Assembly (NCBI RefSeq): GCF_007565055.1 | Contig: NC_044557.1 | Span: 77,696,595-77,760,594, forward strand | Source of the DNA: Rhinopithecus roxellana | Taxonomy: Eukaryota > Chordata > Mammalia > Primates > Cercopithecidae | Length of the DNA stretch: 64,000 nucleotides | Direction of reading: 5' to 3' | Shown here: positions 1-11,629 of the stretch, in pieces | Position numbering within the stretch: position 1 is the first letter of the stretch | Layout: every line of letters starts with the position of its first letter | Notes under the pieces: model-generated | Told to the model about the DNA's origin: nothing | What the model saw: only the letters and a program-made list of their open reading frames with translations | The model's database searches: none | Position numbers and translations under genes: made by a program

Positions 1-345
1 CTTGCCCCCTACCCCTCCACAGGCCCCAGTGTGTGATGTTGCCTTCCCTGTGTCCATGGTTTCTCATTTACAACTCCCACTTATGAGTGAGAACATGCGG
101 TGTTTGGTTTTCTGTTCCTGTGTTAGTTTGCTGAGAATGATGGCTTCCAGCTTCATCCATGTCCCTGCAAATGACATGAACTCATTCTTTCTTATAGTTG
201 AATAGTATTCCATGGTGTATATGTGCCACATTTTGTTTATCCAGTCTATCATTGATGGCCATTTGGGTTGGTTCCAAGTCTTTGCTATTGTGAATAGTAC
301 TTCAATAAACATACGTGTGCATGTGTCTTTATAGCGGAATGAAAC
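1..345 (-). mobile_element. L1 3'-end fragment (primate L1P), cut by window edge
   Basis: Read on the minus strand this is the extreme C-terminus of LINE-1 ORF2 followed by 3' UTR. The translated part includes the characteristic IAKTWNQPKWPS and WHIYTMEYY stretches and ends near the KTKHRMFSLI motif. Homology stops around 345 ('atagcggaatga'), so the copy is strongly 5' truncated, and its 3' end lies beyond the window start. It is in the sense orientation relative to CSMD3 transcription. L1P-type by similarity; subfamily not resolved. Confidence 0.85.
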
Positions 346-840
346 TCTCTGAATCTTTACAGTTCTTGACAATAAGTTAAGTATATTCAGATGGGGCAAG
401 TTCTTGACAAAACTATGAAGTATATACAGATTGGTCCATAGTGTCTATTTCTTTGTCAATATGGAATGAAACATGATATTTAATTAAACTTACCAAAATA
501 ATAATCTGTTATAGTTTATGACTAAGGGTTACTTTTGGTTCTAGGTATCATCTCTTATGGCCATAATGTCTGTACAAAATGTTTGCTTGCTTCAGGGACC
601 TCATAATTATCAATAAAGTTCTTATGAATTTTGCTTTATGCAATTACTTAAGGGACTCTAATTAGCATGTATTTTTTTCAATTAATTTCTGTGTAAGTCC
701 TGTCATTCTTCTCTTGTGCCCTCTTTTTAAATCAATTGGTCTGTCTCTAGCACTGATCTTTATGTCAGAGCTGCAGCTCTTCAGTGAACTGCCTCCCTTA
801 GCCTCTGTGAGGGTTTTAATTTTGCAACTGGAAGAGCTTT
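346..840. other. Intron 3 sequence, no repeat recognised; local duplication
   Basis: AT-rich intronic sequence with no coding signal. The block beginning 'agttcttgacaa' near 361 recurs near 400, each followed after a few bases by a similar 'aagtatat.cagat' string. This suggests an imperfect tandem duplication of about 40 bp. Confidence 0.4.
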
Positions 841-868
841 GCGTGTGTGTGTGTGTGTGTGTGTGTGC
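841..868 (+). repeat. (GT)n dinucleotide microsatellite
   Basis: Alternating GT run of about 12 units, flanked by 'gaagagctttgc' and 'catgtgtgg'. It is read as CA repeats in the CSMD3 transcript. It is probably length-polymorphic, as most repeats of this size are. Confidence 0.9.
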
Positions 869-1147
869 ATGTGTGGTAAGTGTCACTTCTTCCCCTGGTT
901 CAAGCTGAAAATGATTTACCTCATTGGCAACACTGATTTCTGGGAACCACAGTTAAGGGTGCGCTACTTCTTAAATTCTTCAGTCCAAATACATTTGCTT
1001 ATTTCAACAACCCTCTAAAAAATACAAAATAAATATTGGAATATTGTTCTTTTTGACAAAATAGAGATTGAAAGACATGTCCAAACATTATAATATGCAT
1101 GTGTATATTCATTATACTTAAAATATATGGTAGAACAGACAAGATAA

Positions 1148-1312
1148 TAGCTAACATATATGAAATGCTGCCTACATGCCAAGCATTGCTCTGTGGAAGT
1201 TGTATCATTTGCTCCCCTTATCTTCAAAATTATGTTGTAGAATCATTATTATATTTCCCACTTCACATTATGAAGAATTTACAGTGTCTGAGTGACAAAG
1301 CCAGCATTAAAG
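1148..1312 (-). mobile_element. MIR SINE, degenerate
   Basis: The plus strand shows the reverse-complement MIR order: a 'gccaagcattgctctg' block (compare the MIR tail 'gccaggcactgttcta'), then an oldest-SINE core with 'ttatgttgtagaatcattattatat', then 'cattatgaagaatttacagtgtctgagtgac'. The sequence is divergent, as expected for a SINE older than the placental radiation. The flanks 869-1147 and 1313-1694 show nothing I recognise. Confidence 0.6.
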
Positions 1313-1694
1313 GTTATGTCTTTTGACACCCTGTTAGCATATTTGTGGTTCTTATATTACCATATATGTCTCGCAAAAAAGAAATATATATTTAAAAGAC
1401 GGATTTATATTAAAATATGGCCATCTTGACAAAGCCATCTGAAGCACAATATAGGATTATGATTAAAATGTTTATAACCTATAAGAGGAAATATAAAGAT
1501 ATGCTATTTTTGCCCCAAAAATTATTTACTAAAATAAGTTTGAAGAAAAATATGAAGAATACATTGACTATATATTTTTTAATAAAACAAAGTCTATTAT
1601 GTTGATTAATTATAAAATGCATATTTTAATCTTCTATTCTTTGTCTTCTACATACTTGTTTTGAATTATCATCTAAATAAGTCATTCAACATAA

Positions 1695-2285
1695 TATGGT
1701 AGGCATAATTGCCTATTGGCTCCAAGATTTTCACTCCACTATTGGCTCCAAGATTTTCACTCCTTCCCCATGAGTGCAGGTAGAATTATGGAGGTAATAT
1801 AATAGTTGTTGCTTTGATTAGGCAAAGCTATATCACAAAAGGTGATTGAAGAGTCACTCATGCCTACATTATGCTGTATAAAACTATTTTCAGCCAACTA
1901 AAGATGGAGATAAATATAGAGATATATTCCTGCTCTGCTGAAAGAAAGCCATGTTGTGAATGGTCTTTGAGAAAGTCATGGATGGGAACCAAAGGGAGCC
2001 TCTAAAAGGTAAGAAAATTTTGCAGTCAATAGCTAGCAAGAAAATAGAGTCTTCAATAATACAATTGCAAGAAAATAAACTCTATCAGCACTCAGTATGG
2101 ATGAAAGAGGACCCTGAGCCTTAGATGTGAATCACAGAGCTGCCAACACCTGGACTGAAGCCTTTTAAGACCTGAGCTAAGAACCTAGCTGACTGCAGCT
2201 CAGACTAACAGACTGTAAACTTCCGTTGTGTTAATCCTCTAAATTGTGGTCGTTTGTTATGCAGCAATATAAAACCAATATAGAT
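1695..2285 (+). mobile_element. Old interspersed repeat, MLT1/MaLR-like LTR remnant
   Basis: The order of blocks resembles old MaLR-type LTRs: 'ggcataat..cctattggctccaagattttcactcc', 'gccatgttgtgaatggtctttgag', 'ccaacacctggactgaagcc', and a terminal 'gtttgttatgcagcaatataaaaccaatata'. It carries an internal 26-bp tandem duplication at about 1713-1764. The subfamily call is from memory and weak. Confidence 0.45.
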
Positions 2286-2289
2286 GAGA

Positions 2290-5200
2290 ATGATAATTTT
2301 TTAAAAAATTATTTAAATATCCCTAGGCAAATTAAATGCTATGGTCTGTCCACAACATATGATCCTGTCCACAGGGAAAGGCACAATGTAATACTGTATA
2401 AAGCATAGTGAGTGAAGACTTGTGCTTGACAGTTACGACCAAAAGAGCACACTGTCAGAGATCTCTTTGTAGCATGTGAAATAAATTCTTCAACTGAAAG
2501 CACAGTGAAAGAACCAAAAATATTGATAAGTGCCTTCAAAGATGACAGGTAGTAAAGGAATTATTATAAATGCAAATGAATATAAAGAAAATTATTTAGA
2601 AGAAAGATCAATTATTTTTACTACATACTTGGAAATACCGTCATTACTGTAATCATTAAATAAAAAGAACAATAACTAATCAACATTTGTTTTTCTGAAT
2701 AATTCTAAAGTCCCACAACCAGTGCCTTCAGGTCAATTCACATTTCCTGACAAAAGAAAGCATCATATCCTTCAAAATGTATTATTAATCACTATTGCTC
2801 AGTTTCTTGCATTCCTTTAATTTTACATCATCAATTTCTCATTTACTTTAGCCTGTTATCATGACTTTGCTAGAACAAAAATTATACTCCTCCTCAACAT
2901 ATGACCAAAGGAAAAACAGACTTTTGGGATCTTCTTTTTTCTGGTGTTCTATTAATTAGTATTTTAATAGCATTAAATCCTATTTAATACTTCTCACACT
3001 TTTCACACTTGTTAGCATTAAAGTTCCCTTGAACATATATGATTAAAAGAACATATAAAATCTGAAGAATATTCTATATCAAATCAACATATGATCCTGT
3101 GTAAGAAATTATACTTTTTTGGTATATTGAATACCTTTTACAAACGATCTCGTCCTTTGTGATACCAGGTTAATAACTAAAAATCAGTGTTAAACCTGAT
3201 AATTATTATTTCAAGTACTGAGAAAATGGAATTTGATCCTATTATTTTATTCATGCCAAAAATTTTATCTAGCACAGTGTAATATATAGCCACCAAATTA
3301 AAATAATTGAGGCTGCTTATTGTTGCTATTGCAATGATTGATTTGTACATTTTTTACTTTTTTCTGATACTAAAAATGATAAAGAGAATAATTATCTTAA
3401 TAAGGAAGAACTCATTTCAAGTTTAATTTTTTATGATGTACCACAATGTTTAGCATCAAATAATAACTATAAAATTATTTTTTATCAGTTTACTAAATTT
3501 TGAGAATGAGGAAATTAAATTCACATGTTAATTTCCAAACCAAGCTTATAGTGTACCTTTATAGCACTATTTTTGCACTATCAATTATAACAACTGTTAC
3601 TCTGTATGAGCTTTGAGTGAAAAATAGCAAAATACCTTTTACATATAATTAGAATCTTAAATAATCACTCTATCAAACTTCATTCTTATATATACATCAG
3701 AATGATAAATTATAGCAGTTGATAAGTAAACTCATTCAACTATATATATAAAAGAAGGAAATTCAAAGTGAAATAGGATTACATAATAAGTTTGATCACT
3801 CTATCTCTGGAGAATAAAATAAAACCTTTTATGCCATCCCATCTTTTTCACATGAAGCACAAAGCTTATGTAGGTCATATATCACTAACTTAAGCAATTT
3901 TTCATTCTCGACTTTTCTTTTTGTGCTGCATAAGCAATTTTTTTATTTTTGAAATGCTTCAAAAAGTAACTATTTAACCTAAGAAAGTAAATATTTAAAA
4001 AAAGAAATATTCATTAAAAGTTTAAATAATTTCATCTATTTTTAATTATTAAAAAAAGGCTGTTTTCTCTAAACCCTAATTATTTAATGTAAATATGTAT
4101 GAATATCACAAATGCTAAGTGATTAAATATAGCTCACTTCTGCCTTTTAACACAAACACATTCACTGGAGTTTTAATTCCTTAAAGTAGAGATGTATTCA
4201 ACCATTCCTCATTACTAATCAATTTTTTTGTTAGATGGTCTGTATATCAGCTGAGTTTAACAAGCGTTTATTAAGTGCTTGGAACATGAGAGGAATATGT
4301 TGAAACCAGAGGCAGGTATATAAAATGACTAAAACATGTTCTATACCTGCAAGCTTCTCACAGACTACTGTGAGTGAAAAATCCAAAATGATTTTTTATA
4401 CATATTGCTAAATGTGTCATATCTATCAAGTGCTGTAATTTATCATTTTAATATGCATGCTAGAATTGTTTAATTGAGACAAGGTGTGGACACATCTAAG
4501 CATAGAGAGAAACAGGATTCAGCATTGAGCCCAATCCTGAACTCCATCTATGATTTTTTTGAAGGTAACCAAGGCCTGCATAATGTCTGGAAAGATAAGT
4601 ATGTGAACCAATAAGTGAAGTGTGTGCAGGGTGTTCTGAGCAGAAACAACAACAACAAAAAAATAGACTGGGTTAAGATTGGGTAATTCAAATAATACAG
4701 TATGTGTATTAATAAAAATTTGATATGAATTAATAGTGTTAATTTAATTGTTTTATAAATTGAAGTAAACGCTGGCTAGAAACGAAGCCCGAGGCATAGG
4801 TAGTTGTATAGGCTGTGTATGTTACACTAAGCTGAAATAGGGGTGGATAAAATGTTACTGCTTAATGTCTAAAAGCATTTATAGTAATGTTAATCTGTTG
4901 AAACGTTCTTGTGAATACAGTAAAAGTGATTTATACTTTCCTGGATAATATATGTAAAATGACTAGAAAATTAATAAATTATTGTTTATATCTAGCCAAA
5001 TCTGAATATTCATTATAACAGTTTCTTTATTCTGAAGATTATATTTAAATAATAGACTGGCTTGTGTTATTCTTTAGATTAGGATTTTGAACATTTACAA
5101 CTGCTTAAAAGGTAGAGAGATACTCATGATTTAGCGAAAAAATCACTTGAGGATTAGGGGTTTCCATTATTAACTAGGTTGACTTTATGGGCCTCTAAGA

Positions 5201-5477
5201 CAAAAGATTTGAATTTGACCAAAAGACAAAGGTCAAGGTCTTTGCAGGAATGAAATTTCCTCGTATTCTGTTTTTTGAAATATAGTAACTCTCATTTATT
5301 CTTAGAAGTATTTAAAAATGAAGATCCATTAACTTTTTATGAACCTAACCTAAATTTATGGCTAGCGAACTGTTTAATAAATGGAATTTTATAACATAAT
5401 CTTATCTTGCTAAAATCCAACTGTTTTGCCAGAAGCATAATTGACTTGATTCTAAATTGTAAGCTCTCCATTAAATT
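2290..5477. other. Intron 3 sequence, essentially without recognised repeats
   Basis: About 3.2 kb of AT-rich DNA without ORFs, CpG clusters or young repeats. One short L2-like patch lies near 4255-4385 ('caagcgtttattaagtgcttggaac', reverse-complement sense of the L2 3' end). 4651-4664 is a short (CAA)n/A stretch. Otherwise I see nothing. Confidence 0.45.
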
Positions 5478-5478
5478 A

Positions 5479-6975
5479 AAGGACCTCTTCAAGGAGAACT
5501 ACAAACCACTGCTCAGTGAAATCAAAGAGGACACAAACAAATGGAAGAACATACCATGCTCATGGATAGGAAGAATCAATATCGTGAAAATGGCCATACT
5601 CCCCAAGGTTATTTATAGATTCAATGCCATCCCCATCAAGCTACCAATGACTTTCTTCACGGAATTGGAAAAAACTGCTTTAAAGTTCATATGGAACCAA
5701 AAAAGAGCCCGCATTGCCAAGACAATCCTAAGTCAAAAGGACAAAGCTGGAGGCGTCACGCTACCTGACTTCAAACTATACTACAAGGCTACAGTAACCA
5801 AAACAGCATGGTACTGGTACCAAAACAGAGATATAGACCAATGGAACAGAACAGAGTCCTCAGAAATAATACCGCACATCTACAGCCATCTGATCTTTGA
5901 CAAACCTGAGAGAAACAAGAAATGGGGAAAGGATTCCCTATTTAATAAATGGTGCTGGGAAAATTGGCTAGCCATAAGTAGAAAGCTGAAACTGGATCCT
6001 TTCCTTACCCCTTATACGAAGATTAATTCAAGATGGATTAGAGACTTAAATGTTAGACCTAATACCATAAAAACCCTAGAAGAAAATCTAGGTAGTACCA
6101 TTCAGGACATAGGCATGGGCAAGGACTTCATGTCTAAAACACCAAAAGCAACGGCAGCAAAAGCCATAATTGACAAATGGGATCTAATTAAACTAAAGAG
6201 CTTTTGCACAGCAAAAGAAACTACCATCAGAGTGAACAGGCAACCTACAGAATGGGAGAAAATTTTTGCAACCTACTCATCTGACAAAGGGCTAATATCC
6301 AGAATCTACAAAGAACTCAAACAAATATACGAGAAAAAAACAAACAACCCCATCAAAAAGTGGGGAAAGGATATGAACAGACATTTCTCAAAAGAAGATA
6401 TTCATACAGCCAACAGACACATGAAAAAATGCTCATCATCACTGGCCATCAGAGAAATGCAAATCAAAACCACAATGAGATACCATCTCACACCAGTTAG
6501 AATGGCAATCATTAAGAAGTCAGGAAACAACAGGTGTTGGAGAGGATGTGGAGAAATAGGAACACTTTTACACTGTTGGTGGGATTGTAAACTAGTTCAA
6601 CCACTATGGAAAACAGTATGGCAATTCCTCAAGGATCTAGAACTAGATGTACCATATGACCCAGCCATCCCACTACTGGGTATATACCCAAAGGATTATA
6701 AATTAGTCTACTACAAAGACACATGTACACGTATGTTTATTGCGGCACTATTCACAATAGCAAAGACTTGGAATCAACCCAAATGTCCATCTGTGACAGA
6801 CTGGATTAAGAAAATGTGGCACATATACACCATGGAATACTATGCAGCCATAAAAAAGGATGAGTTTGCGTCCTTTGTAGGGACATGGATGCAGCTGGAA
6901 ACCATCATTCTTAGCAAACTATCACAAGAAGAGAAAACCAAACACCGCATGTTCTCACTCATAGGTGGGAACTGA
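5479..6975 (+). pseudogene. LINE-1 ORF2 C-terminal remnant, open reading frame intact
   Basis: About 498 codons remain open to the natural stop. The upstream Met used by an ORF prediction (5407) is in flanking DNA, so it is not a native start. The endonuclease and most of the reverse transcriptase are missing. What remains is the post-RT region and the C-terminal Cys-rich motif, visible as C-x3-C-x7-H-x4-C around 6535-6590 (CWRGC...HCWWDC). With no endonuclease or RT catalytic core the product could not retrotranspose. The lack of stops indicates a fairly recent insertion rather than selection. Confidence 0.85.
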
Positions 6976-7030
6976 ACAATGAGATCACTTGGACTCGGGA
7001 AGGGGAACATCACACACTGGGGTCTATCAT

Positions 7031-7058
7031 GGGGGGGGGGAGGGGGGAGGAGGGAGGG
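7031..7058 (+). other. G-rich tract in L1 3' UTR, G-quadruplex candidate
   Basis: Runs of 10, 6, 2, 3 and 3 G separated by single A residues give well over four G-tracts of at least 2-3. A G-rich, quadruplex-forming segment at this place is a known feature of primate L1 3' UTRs. In the CSMD3 transcript the complementary C-rich strand is present instead. Confidence 0.75.
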
Positions 7059-7202
7059 ATTGCATTGGGGAGTTATACATGATATAAATGATGAATTGAT
7101 GGGTGCTGACGAGTTGATGGGTGCAGCACACCAACATGGCATAAGTATACATATGTAACAAACCTGCACGTTATGCACATGTACCCTAGAACTTAAAGTA
7201 TA

Positions 7203-7240
<38 letters not shown>

Positions 7241-7245
<5 letters not shown>

Positions 7246-7974
7246 TGATACTGCCACTTAGATTTTTAAAGCTTAGTAGTTGAAAACAACCCCTAAATTT
7301 AGAAAACAAACAAACAAAAAAAACTAATTTAATGTTCTCAAGGATAAACTTCTAATAAACATGTTTGATAGAGAACTAAATAGAATTGCAAACAGTATAA
7401 CTATCCTTTTATATGTCATTATTTTAAAAAGACAAAGAGTATATAAGTCATTCATAATATTTGCAAGGATATATTTTGCATTTTATATTACATATTGTTT
7501 TAATATACATTCTTATTTAAGCAATGTTCTTTTGTTCTAAATTATAGTTTCTCATATCCATTTAAATCAAAGTGGAATCATAGCTAACAGTTCTAAATTC
7601 AGTTTCTAAAATGTATACAGTTCTCAAAGGTAAGACATTTAAATAATTTTTTATAGTAAGTGTTTCATTAAATTTTTGGTCTTTGCTATTTCTCATGTAA
7701 TTTTTTAGGGTGAGATAATCCATGTAAAATAGCTGTGAATGGCTCATATAAATAACTTAATAAATGCTTCTTAGTAGTAGTAGTGTTATTAGCCACATTT
7801 TTATATTTCTGAATTAAAATGTGAGAATGATTTATTAACAAATTTGCTAAATGTGAGCATTTTTCTCTATAATGTTTTAATTACTTAGTAAAACACATCA
7901 ACAATCAGAGCATACTGAGTACCTGTGTTTGAAGTGGTTTTCAATGTATATTCTTTATTTGCAAACTCTTCATC
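7241..7974. other. Intron 3 sequence, nothing recognised
   Basis: AT-rich sequence after the L1 tail; no coding signal, no recognisable repeat apart from short A-rich strings near 7312. Confidence 0.4.
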
Positions 7975-8097
7975 CAACAGAGAACTAATATGTCCAGAAT
8001 ACAAAAGGAACTCAAACAACACAACAGGAAAAACATGAATCATTTCATTAAAGCAAGGGCAAGGACACAAATAGACATTTCTCAAAAGAAGACATTT
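7975..8097 (+). mobile_element. Short old L1 ORF2 fragment
   Basis: 'aatatgtccagaatacaaaa', 'ggaactcaaacaac' and 'agacatttctcaaaagaaga' align in order with the L1 ORF2 stretch (ISRIYKELKQ ... NRHFSKED) seen intact in the neighbouring element at 6290-6400. Small deletions break the frame. It ends at 'agacatttcct'. The following 8098-8400 has nothing I recognise. Confidence 0.65.
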
Positions 8098-8400
8098 CCT
8101 TGCATTAGTTTATATTTTACAAAGTATTGGTGTGCAATTAGAGATACCTATTGGTCTTTCATCATAGACAGTTTGAAAAATGTAGAGAGTGAATAAGTAG
8201 AACTACTTTACCTTTGTCTCTGCAAGTTAAATCAATTCCAATATGCTAAATTGTCTTGAAGGATCTCATAGTAGTTACAGCACATTACTTTAACTGAGAA
8301 TAATGTGTTTGTTCATTAGCTTGATGACCTTTACTCACCTAATAATTATTTTTAAAGAAATATATTTGTAACATTAAGTCATTAATCACATTCAGCTACA

Positions 8401-8600
8401 CAGAGAGAGAGAGAGAGAGAGAAAGAAAAAAAGAAGGAAAGAAGAAAGGAGGGAAGGAAAGAAGGAAGGAGGGAAGGAAGAAAGAAAGGAAGGAAAGAAG
8501 GAAGGAAGGAAGGAAGGAAGGAAGGAAGGAAGGAAGGAAGGAAGGAAGGAAGGGAGGGAGGGAGGGAGGGAGGGAGGGAGGGAGGGAAGGAAGGAAGGAA
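8401..8600 (+). repeat. Polypurine tract: (GA)n, (GGAA)n, (GGGA)n
   Basis: Roughly 200 bp of nearly pure purine on the plus strand. It runs from (GA)10 at 8401-8421, through mixed GAAA/GGAA, to about 13 consecutive GGAA units at ~8499-8552, then about nine GGGA units to ~8586 and a few more GGAA units to 8600. The minus strand, which is CSMD3 sense, is the polypyrimidine partner. The long open frames on either strand here are repeat artefacts. Confidence 0.95.
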
Positions 8601-8796
8601 CAGAGGGAATGCGTGATGACTTCAATAGCTCTTGCTAAAAGAACAGACTATAAAAGTGAATAGCCTTTTCAAAAAAACATATTAACTCCATTATAGAAAT
8701 TTATACAAATATACTGTATGTCCCTATAGGACTGAAATGCTTATAAATAAAGTACTCTTTTAATCACCATCATGATATTATCAATATTGTAATTCA

Positions 8797-8975
8797 TATG
8801 TATAGACTGTTTATTATGTTAGATCCTATTCTAGGCACTCTCTATATATTATTTTATTCCTCACAACACTATGAAGTAGGGAGAATTATTACTTCAATTT
8901 TACAGATGAAGACAATGGGGTTTAGATACATTAAGTATCTTCTCCAGAATAATTCTCTTTGCAGTATACCAATTG
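8797..8975 (-). mobile_element. MIR SINE
   Basis: The plus strand reads as reverse-complement MIR with good preservation: 'gatcctattctaggcact', 'ttattcctcacaacactatg', 'aagtagggagaattattact', 'ttttacagatgaagacaatg'. 8976-9410 downstream holds no repeat I can name. Confidence 0.8.
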
Positions 8976-9410
8976 AACAAATATCTTCCTTAGTTTTTAT
9001 TATACACCAGATTAGTTTGGTCTGGTTTAGTCCTCTTTCCAGGGAGAGAAAGATAGAATTTACAATCTCAGTAGGCATAAAAATCAGTGAATCTCTTACT
9101 ACAATGCACATTCCAGGGCTCTGCGGCAGAGTCTGACTCAGAATATGTAAGTGGGGCCAAGAATTCTAGATTTTAATACAGTCTCCAGATAAAGCTGATG
9201 CATGTGCTCAGTGTTGACAGTTTGAGAAACACAGATCAATGAATAACATTAGTAATCAATACAGGTCTCATAAGTACTATTACACAAGGACAAAGTCTTA
9301 GCAAGTTTTTAAAAAATAGTTAATGATTATATACAGGAGGATGAAATAAAAATAAATGAAATTTAGACATTAGGATTATCTTGAAAAATATTTTTTAAAA
9401 TTCAGGTAAG

Positions 9411-9560
9411 AGGCCAGGAGCAGTGGCTCATGCTTGTAACCCCAGTGCTTTGAGAGACAGAGGCAGGAAAATGGCTGGAAGCCAGGGTTCAGGACAAGTC
9501 AGGGCAACACAGTGAGACTCCTATCTCAAAAATATTAAAATCAAATTAAATTTAAAAATA
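9411..9560 (+). mobile_element. Free left Alu monomer (FLAM-like) or truncated AluJ
   Basis: Starts 'aggccaggagcagtggctca', continues through a diverged left-arm body ('cccagtgctttgag..acagaggcagg'), and ends 'agtgagactcctatctcaaa' with an A-rich tail. Only one monomer is present, with no second arm, and divergence is high, so it is an old FLAM or AluJ. 9561-9814 downstream is featureless. Confidence 0.75.
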
Positions 9561-9814
9561 CAGACATCATACTTGAGAAGATGTCCAGGTTAGTAGGTCT
9601 ATTTTACTGTATCATGCACAGGGCCAGAGTTGTAGTTTGAGGTAATTGCGGAACAAAAAACTGGATCCAAATGCAGGGGAGTGGGAGACAGATTTTGTAA
9701 TTCCAAGATAAGATTTCTGAGCTTCACAATATGCCAGTTGGCCCTGGCAGTATCACTGGCTACAGTTAAATATAGAAATCCTAGCAGCTACTCCCTCTGG
9801 ATCATGTTACATAG

Positions 9815-10400
9815 CCTTAAGCATGAAATCGTAGGCCAAATAATGCCCCTCTACCTCCCCAAAAATATATCTCTGGAACTTGCACCCATGTCGTGTTACA
9901 CAGCCAAAATGCCTTTGAAGATATGATTTAGGTTGACTTTATGATGCAGAGATTAGCATTCATTATCCAGATGGGGCCATGCCAATCACACGGACTTTAA
10001 AAGCTGATAAATTTCTTCACCTAGAGTATAAGATGTATAGAGGAAGAAAAGTAGCAGACAGATGCATCAGAGGGGAAATCAGAGATTCCCAAGGTGAGGA
10101 GGATTCTTTTTACCAGTTGCTGGCTCTAAGGTATGAGACCTCTACATGGAGAGGAGAGAAAGCCTTAGGAGCTATGGGCAACCACCAGCTGACAGCCAAA
10201 AGGAAACTGGTATCATGGTCCTACAACCTTGAGGAACTGGATCTTGCTAACAACCAGAATAAGCCAGGAAGTAGACTTTTCCCAAAACCTTTGGATACAA
10301 ACCCAGCCCACTGAAATTTTTATTTTAGCCTTGTGGAACTCTGAGCAGAGAAACCAGCAAAGAACACTAGGACTTTTCACTTATAAAACTGAGATAATAT
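9815..10400 (+). mobile_element. Old interspersed repeat, MLT1/MaLR-like
   Basis: Blocks in order: 'aggccaaataatgcccctctacc', 'ctggaacttgcacccatgt', 'gactttatgatgcagagattagcattcattatccagatggggcc' region, 'ccaccagctgacagccaaaagg', 'gaggaactggatcttgctaacaacc', 'gccttgtggaactctgagcagagaa'. This order is typical of an ancient LTR-like repeat. Two overlapping ORFs of 111 and 66 codons here have no family resemblance and are treated as chance. Family assignment is approximate. Confidence 0.5.
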
Positions 10401-11629
10401 TTTTTAATTCTTTTAAGATGTTAAGTTGAAAACTAATATGCATTGAACAAGATACTCATTGTGAATCAATACCTGAAGATTCTACAGCATGATAACCAAT
10501 CCTTCAGTACTATCTGAATGTCAAGTATCGTATATTTTAAGTCAGCACATGCCAAACATACATTCAAATGTCAAAAATATATGAATCTATTTTCCTTTAA
10601 GCAAAAAATATGGACAGAAATTTAATGTGGTATATGAAGAAACAATTGGGAGCTATGAAAATATTTTTTAGTATGAATTCATGAAACCTGACAGCCAAAC
10701 CAAAAAACATGCCAACCTCATAATTCACAAGTATATTTTCAATATACTTAGTACTTCCTGAAAGATGGAACTATTCTAAAAATACCTTTATATTTTGATG
10801 AACAGAATACAGGTTTTTCTATTAAGAGCCCTTAGTACAAAATAATTGCATTACTAACTTCTTCTTCAGCATTGCCAAAATTATACCTTAAAATTAAACC
10901 TTTGTGGTTATAGTGTTTTAAACTATGAATTAAGTTGCCAAGATAAAAAATATCCAACTATTGTGAGAGCTCCTTAGAAAAATAATGATTATTACTATCA
11001 CCATGGAGGAAATTAAGTCTTGGAATTTATCCTCCCTTGCTAGACAAAAGACAGTTCAGAAAAGTATTAGGTAGAAAAAAAATGTTCAAAACTGCTGCTA
11101 TCCGACATTATTTAGGATATAAAACAGAGAAAGGATTTCTACTAAATTATTAGCCAGAGGATATTTTTTTCTAGTGAGAAATACTGTACTAGAATTAGTG
11201 TTTAGTTTAAAACATTCCCCCACATGCAAAATGTTAACATTTATGTGGAAACAATTCTATTTAATACACGATTGTCTTCTAGTGTTCTCCTTAAACACAT
11301 TATATTTTGAATTATTTTATAGTTTAGAAATTAGCTGCCCTTGCTATGGGATTTACGTATTTCTTTATGATAATGTTAGACCTGATGTGGTAAATTCTGT
11401 AATATGGTCCTGGGGAGATGAAATCTGATACACTATCCCTATGGGGAAGAAAAGGACTCTTTCCTAAACCAGATGGAAATTTTATTGTCAAATTACATAG
11501 ATAAGAAATGATAAGTCCATGATTTCTGTCTGAAACCTTCAAGAACAAATTATTTTTGCCATCAGAATTATTTTAGCTATCACATTTTTTAAAAGGCAAA
11601 AGATGTAGATTCTGTGCCTTTAAACACTC
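10401..11629. other. Intron 3 sequence, nothing recognised
   Basis: About 1.2 kb of AT-rich DNA between an old repeat and an Alu. No ORF of interest and no recognisable element. Confidence 0.4.

Larger units (their letters stand above)
5478..7240 (+). mobile_element. L1PA element, 5'-truncated, with poly(A) tail
   Basis: The plus strand shows the last ~40% of L1 ORF2, a stop codon at 6973-6975, a typical L1PA 3' UTR with a G-rich tract at 7031-7058, the terminal 'cttaaagtataataa', and an uninterrupted A tail at 7205-7240. L1 homology begins close to 'aaggacctcttcaagg' at 5478; sequence before that is not L1. The 3' UTR has the duplicated 'gatgggtgc' block shared with the copy at 37.8 kb, suggesting an intermediate-age L1PA rather than L1HS/PA2. 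I could not find a convincing target-site duplication. It is antisense to CSMD3. Confidence 0.93.

Noticed and set aside
5407..6975. 522-codon ORF as a host gene
   Set aside because: From residue ~25 it is LINE-1 ORF2, it ends in an L1 3' UTR with A36, and its Met lies in flanking DNA.
8392..8625. Ser/Pro-rich ORF on the minus strand
   Set aside because: Translation of the polypurine microsatellite; no codon structure outside the repeat.
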